Below, one piece after another: positions 58,554-64,000 of a DNA stretch of 64,000 nt (the first letter of the stretch is position 1; every line of letters begins with the position of its first letter). The notes below the pieces were generated by a model. It was not told where the DNA came from and ran no database searches. It worked only from the letters and a program-made list of their open reading frames with translations. The DNA lies in assembly GCF_037975245.1 (NCBI RefSeq), contig NC_092562.1:28533554-28597553 (forward strand), read 5' to 3'. This DNA is from Apostichopus japonicus. Lineage: Eukaryota > Echinodermata > Holothuroidea > Aspidochirotida > Stichopodidae. The position numbers and the translations under genes are program-made.

Positions 58554-61500
58554 CAGTACCGCCCATAAGTAACTTGGTAAACTGCGCTCTTTTATTGCGC
58601 TCTGTGCGTTTAAACCTCGCTCTATCTTTTGTTAAAACCGGCATTAAAATGCAGTTAATTGCGGGGAACTGTTTATCAGAGCGCAGATTCCGTCGGAAGG
58701 CTTCCCTAATTCTATTCATGCCTGCTAGAAGTGTGAAGTTCATTGTTACCGTCAGACGGTCAATGGCTGTAATCCTACTTAATTCCTTCCAATCCGGTAA
58801 CTCAGGCCTGTAAAAAGAGGGCAAAACGGGATGCTCATTGCCGGGAAATCTTGAAAACTCGCGGGAAATCTCACACGCAGCAAAAAAAAAAAAAGGGTTA
58901 GAGAAAGAGCCAAAGAGGAACTAAAATTTAAAAAAATTATAAATAAAAAATCAGAAACACTAACTTTAGTGTCTGGGTGTCTTTATTTCTCACTTAAGAT
59001 AACCCAAAATAGCATCATAATTATTTAATACACTTAATGGCATCGCCGCCGCAAGCCCGCTGAATCTCTCAAGCCAATGTGGGAAAACCTTGTTCAATTT
59101 CCCGCGAACACACTGCCGATTTCCCGTCGGTGTTCGCGCAGTACCTGGGAATTTTCCCAGGTACTGTACATTGCCAAACAACTGTGAGCGCTTCCCCTGT
59201 CTAACACCTGGTGGTTAACCTTTTTTTTTTCTTTGGCACGTTTCCAAGGAACGTTTTATGTAGTACACGAGGCACAGCCCATACGTACATACACGCATAT
59301 CACGATATCAAGGCCCCTATAGCCATTGCCATCTTTATTATGAAAGTGAACCTTGTAATAACTTATGTTTTAGGCCACTTGGCATGATTAACTAAATGCT
59401 AAATATTGTTTCCATGTTCTTGTAGAAAACAACTTCGCAAAATACAGTTGTGTTTTGTAGTTACGTGAGATCCGTAACCGACAAGGTGGTTATAGGCTAT
59501 TTGATATGCACTTAACTATGGTAGGATATTATTTTTTCCTTATTTTTGGAAATTCTAGAAAATACTTTCTTTTTCCCCCGCTTAACACCAGATGTGGTCT
59601 TACGGTTTATTCTAGAATGGGTGTACTAGAGCCTTGTTTACATGACATTAGTTGCATTTAAGACGATATGCCAGTTTCGCGTGAATTTTTCGAAAGTGTT
59701 TTGCTCGATCTTTCGTAAAATTTGAAAGGTGTACCAACTTACTTTTCGTACACAATTGGTAATTTCTCTACTGATTTTCAGAGGTTTTATCTCCATACAG
59801 TCAAGTATATACGTTGTGTATTGAGTATAAACTAATCGAGAATGCAACTTATGCAAGAAAACAATGCGGGGATTTCCAGCAGACAAATTTTTTCTTTGCG
59901 GGATTACTGAGTCAGTTGAAGGGAATCCCGCACCTTAGAGGGAACACTGAGCTGAAGTCAAATTCATACGACAGAAAACGTTTACTTTCTAACATACAAT
60001 ATAATTTTTTTTAAATGTGGAATGGCAATATTGTTGTTCAAAACATTTCCCGCCAGGTTAATTTTTTACAGCAACCTTCCCGCGCTGTGCCGTGGGTGTC
60101 AGTGTGACATTGACATTGCCCTTGTGAGTGGTTTGGGGACACATCATTACTCGTTATTGTGACAAAGATTGCGCGCACGCAGAACTTTTCGTACTTAGTG
60201 TGATGCACTGATTGTCAACATGTGATTGTCATTTTAAAAAGTTTCGATATTATTTGTACGTGAAGTGAGGAGTGGTTTTTTTCTCGTGCGCTTTGATAAA
60301 TTGATAGGGGTAGTCGGGTAGGCCCACACGTCAACAAAAATACAAAGTGGCTTCGTTTATTTAGTCTTTATCAGAAATATTTGAAGAAGTGTAAAGTCTG
60401 CTCAGTTTGATCGATCCAACACAATATAATAATAAAGGCTTACTGGGCGTCCTCTCTTTGAAGGATTTTTATTTCATTTGTTCTATTTTTATTGTGAACC
60501 ATATCCAATTTATCTCTCTGCTCCAAGCCATGCGGCACACTGTACATAAAAACTGATGGGATCCATCGCGCACTCCATTGCTAAAATACACGTGCTCGCT
60601 CCAGCTCCACTGATGTGTAGAGATCAGTGGCTCACTTGCATCTCATGTTTGTTTACATTACATATTAATAATTGATGTGGTACAATGTGACAGCCGGGTT
60701 ATAGATGTATAATAAATTATTATCAGACTGGAGTGATTGCTTGAGATGAGACTACTTTGAGTTTTGTCAAGGTAAGAACTCAAGAAACTGACACACTAAA
60801 CCAGTTTGTTTTAAAAATTATATTTATTACCTTTTTAAGTTCAAATTAGCACTGGTCTCAACGATTGCAAGTTGTTTTAAATCGCCAAAAAGGTGCACCA
60901 AATGGCGCCAATTGCATCCTCATTTTTCAAAAATCTGTACCTCGTGAGGGGGGCACATCCCCCCTCACACACCCCCCTGCGCCGCTAAAGCGTATGGTTC
61001 GAGGGAAATTATACCTTCCTTGCAGGAAAAAAAACATTTTTTTACAGCCCTGCCGGTAACAAAAGAATATTGATCGTCGCCGGTAGAAGGAGGACCGAAG
61101 GTTTATACTCGGTCAAGAGAACGGATAGTGTTAAGCAGGAATCTTACACTGTTTAAATTCAGTGTGCGCAAAACAGTTGGATTGATGAGTGAAACGTTAG
61201 CATAAAAACTTCCCGCGAACAATAACAATTGCCGGTTAATATTCAAACAGTTCTCAACGTCCGTTCGGGAAAAACAATATTCCTGAAAGTTCTTGCATTC
61301 GCGATAAGTTTATACTCAATGCACAACTAATTCAATTGACTGTATAGAGAAAAAAATGAAAATCAGAAGAGAAATTACCAATTGTGTACGAAAATTAAGG
61401 TGGTACACCTTTCAAATTTTACAGAAGATCGAGCAAAACACTTTCGAAAAATTCACGCGAAACTGGCATATAGTGCTAAATGCAACTAATGTCATGTAAA

Positions 61501-62694
61501 CAAGGCTCTAGTACACCCCATTTATGAATATAAGACCACATCTTGTGTTAATCGGGGAGAAAAGAAAGTATTTTCTATAATTTCCAAAAATACGGAAAAT
61601 TAATATCCTAACATAGTTAAGTGTATAGCAAATAGCCTAACCATCTCGGTAGTTACGGATCTCACGTAACTTCAAAAACACATCTAATTGTATTTTGCGG
61701 AGTTGACGTTTTTACAAAAACATGGAAACAATATTAAGCATTTAGTCAATCATGCCAAGTGGCCTAAAAAATGTGATCACAAGGGTTACTTTCATAAAGA
61801 TGGCCATAGCTAGGGGCCTTATAATCGTGCTATGCGTGTATGGTATGGACTATGCCTCGTGTTTCATGGGGGAATAGCTTTTGTTCATGCGGACGAGTCC
61901 GTTGGATTGAGGTGTGTTTTACTTACCTATATGTAACGGGGATATTTTACCTACTTTTCTTGAACGCCTAAGACAATATTTCTCATAACTTTACCGATCC
62001 TTTCTTAACTGACTGACCTAATTAATTCTTGAGTGGAGCCAAAACATTTACTCCATGTGCAACGTTATTTGGAAACGTGCCAAAAATGTTATCAAACAGG
62101 TGTTAAACAGGGGATGAGCTCACAGCTCAAATCTTTCTTTCAGTCAAAGTCGTGAACTTCGTACTAGTACACTGGCCTAATGTGCCTAAACTCCACACAA
62201 ACACAAGGCCTAATGCTACTACAAAAAATGGTCTGTTAGTGTTACGGCGAAAGGATAAGGCACGAAGTTTCCTTCTTGCTTTTTATTACTTCTGTCTTCT
62301 GGTAACCAGAACATATCGGGGAATAAAATAAACACGTATAAAAAGGTTTTGCCCTTCAACACGAAACTATTCTCGTTTAAAACTTTCTTTCAGTCAAAGT
62401 TTGTAAACTTCGTACTCGTAGGCCTACTCTGGGTGTTTACAATTGTGATGCATATAACGTGTGTTGATTGTTACAAGCGATCGGTTTACACTACCTCTAC
62501 GCTATGAAAAGCGTTGTATCGATCGGTTCACTCCCATTGTGTCAGTGGTGAATAGCGAGCACGGGGAATTCGTTCCTTTATTTGGAGTGCAGGGAAAGTA
62601 GCGTTCCTTTATTTGGAGCGCGGTTAATTACAGTTAAGCTGCGTTTTGCGCTGAATCGCGCTAATCTTTACCAAGTTACTTATAAGCGGTACTG
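58554..62694. mobile_element. 4.1-kb element with TA target site and long internal inverted arms
   Basis: The left end reads CAGTACCGCCCATAAGTAAC then TTGGTAAA. The right end read inward is CAGTACCGCTTATAAGTAAC then TTGGTAAA. TA flanks both (58552-58553, 62695-62696). TA plus CAGTA ends suggest a Tc1/mariner-type element. The interior holds a second, much longer inverted pair: 59191-59875 and 61275-62117 match for about 700 bp (for example TTGCATTTAAGACGATATGC against its decayed inverse, and CGTGAATTTTTCGAAAGTGT). The right arm has about 190 bp not in the left arm (about 61870-62060). The 1.4-kb loop contains a C-run and a hAT-like CCCCCCTGCGCCGCT end near 60985. No transposase frame was found. 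Confidence 0.7.
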
Positions 62695-62702
62695 TACTCT
62701 AC

Positions 62703-62827
62703 CCCATCCTTTTTCCTCATGGTACACCTTTTCCCTCTTCAGAGCTTCCTTGTGGGAAATTAGCTCTCCACAATATTCTACTAGGAACTCCCCTATGATG
62801 AACTTCCTATGTGCAATACTCCATAAC
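62703..62827 (-). pseudogene. SET-domain exon (histone-lysine-methyltransferase-like), partial
   Basis: The exon lies between acceptor GGTTACAG| at 62828 and donor GGG|GTAGAG. After one base it reads LWSIAHRKFIIGEFLVEYCG, ELISHKEALKREKVYHEEKG and W. 'F..GEFLVEY.GELIS..EA..RE..Y' is the SET-N core, close to the KMT5A-like proteins that are multiplied in echinoderms. In the next frame the start reads GYGVLHIG, so the usual G-x-G-V motif appears to be in a different frame from the rest, which suggests a one-base lesion near the 5' end. The catalytic NHS and ELxxDYG parts would be in later exons and were not found. The 4.1-kb element sits eight bases past the donor, in the intron. Confidence 0.6.
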
Positions 62828-64000
62828 CTGTAACCACAAAATATGCAGTTACAGTTGGTCAAGTTAATATCATTTTCTGGCCATCATAGTACTCACAATA
62901 ATATGAGAGTTGATTACAACATGTAATTGACATTTAGGCATTCACAAGTAAAAGCCCTGTCAACCTAATAATTTGGAGACATTCTTGAATCATCTATTGT
63001 ACCTCCAGGTTTACGGTATAGTTTGTACCCATGCAATATGACATAAACCTACATGAATGACCCATTTTCAATTATTTTTTGTACCTGTAGCTGATTTAAA
63101 ATGATTTTGTGCAACAACAGTTAAATAACTAATGACATAATGTGTTGTCCTACCTAACACTATCAACTACTAGTTTGTACCAAGTAATCTATGTAATATA
63201 TCATGCTTGCAAAATATTGGAAAGATAAACTATTGGAAGACCTAACGATAGGGCTCATTTGCGATTTAAGACCAACATAAATTTGAGTCTGATGCTAACA
63301 TAGTGCCCTTCATGTACAGTATTATCATGTTTATAAGCACACATGTAGTACATAGGCTATCTGACTGATTTTAAATTGGTGGCACCACTAATATGAGATT
63401 TTGCCATGTACTATATAAATTCTTGTTAAAGTATAGCTTCATACCAAATATTATGCAGATCATTTGCATAGGATCATGCCAAATTAAATTGAAATTTTAC
63501 ATTAAGCCCCACATTAAAGGGAGCAGCTGCACAATGCACATATCTACTACCCCTGACCAACATGTATACATTTACTGCAATACAACATGTTTTAAGCATA
63601 TATTATTACCATTCACAACACTGTTCGTCAAATACTGTGAATAATTCAAAAAGCTCAACTAACATACACACCAGTGCTGTTGTATTTGAGACAAATTTAG
63701 ACTCAACAATAAAGTCATCAATAAACTGGACTGAAAATCCCCATTTATCAACTTTGTTAGTACATTAGTGAAAAGCCTTTTTTAATGGCCCAAAAACTTC
63801 TCTTTACACGACATCTAAGTTGCATCTGTTAGAAAAATATCATAAAATTATAATGCTTTTGCAATAAACATTTCATGGTGCAAGAGCGGATTTAAAACAG
63901 CGGAACTACTTTCAAAGCACTGAAACATCCACATAGGCACTAATTTTTATTTTCTGGAGGTATAGACCCAACCATGCACGCATCGCCTGACGTTAGGCTA
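62828..64000. other. AT-rich right end of the window
   Basis: No exon, repeat family or RNA gene could be recognised. Any upstream exons of a SET-domain gene would be expected here or beyond the window. Confidence 0.5.

Noticed and set aside
58525-58824. Overlapping 99-codon minus and 93-codon plus frames
   Set aside because: They lie across the left terminus of the TA-flanked element and have no domain.
61885-61920. GCGGACGAGTCCGTT hairpin resembling hammerhead ribozyme stem II
   Set aside because: The conserved CUGAUGA and GAAA core strands are absent around it.

Overview
This is a eukaryotic, very repeat-rich and AT-rich window with few coding exons. Introns carry GT-AG splice sites. Repeat families include P-like and hAT DNA transposons, a LINE with a CR1/L2-like reverse transcriptase tail, and a tRNA-headed SINE whose body resembles deuterostome Deu-domain SINEs. 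The motif AGGCCTA is frequent. Together with the families of the coding fragments this suggests a marine invertebrate deuterostome, most likely an echinoderm (sea cucumber or sea urchin). That assignment is inference.

Layout. 1-13.1 kb: the 5' part of a minus-strand secreted or receptor-type gene. A signal-peptide exon (12959-13055) and two phase-1 beta-sandwich/Ig-like exons (4700-5044, 597-857) join in frame, and the gene runs off the left edge. Its introns hold two blocks of a repeat rich in TGACCTTTGACC and a 5'-truncated LINE (6634-7530). 13.1-22.4 kb: two short spliced genes of one repeat-associated family (N-terminal Cys/His segment, C-terminal Cys-rich CXC tail) lie head to head. The minus copy (16705-18640) is broken and lies between inverted repeats 4.1 kb apart; the plus copy (19167-21346) looks spliceable. 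An imperfect 125-bp tandem repeat follows it.

22.4-34.4 kb: a nest of DNA transposons. A SINE (24296-24550), a hAT-like element (24804-26043), a second copy of the same family (28147-29380) nested in a different hAT-like element (27759-29825), all three hAT copies with exact 8-bp target duplications, and a P-like THAP transposon (30658-34311) interrupted by a LINE tail. Two arrays of a self-complementary 20-bp unit (about 26271-26452 and 29905-30090) bracket part of this nest. 34.6-45.0 kb: (TA)n blocks and then a 10-kb satellite of about 207-bp monomers with higher-order repeats of 0.76-1.67 kb. 45.0-48.3 kb: one decayed basic first exon and six scattered copies of an identical 15-base phrase. 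48.3-51.0 kb: a second satellite with a monomer of about 147 bp.

51-64 kb: mostly AT-rich sequence with a possible terminal exon (53476-53558), a 414-bp (AAAT)n tract, two duplicated 84-bp exons (56187-56270 and 58111-58194) and a SET-domain exon (62703-62827), all on the minus strand and possibly parts of one gene. A 4.1-kb element with a TA target site and long internal inverted arms (58554-62694) sits immediately beside the SET exon. No tRNA, rRNA, CRISPR array or intact transposase was found.
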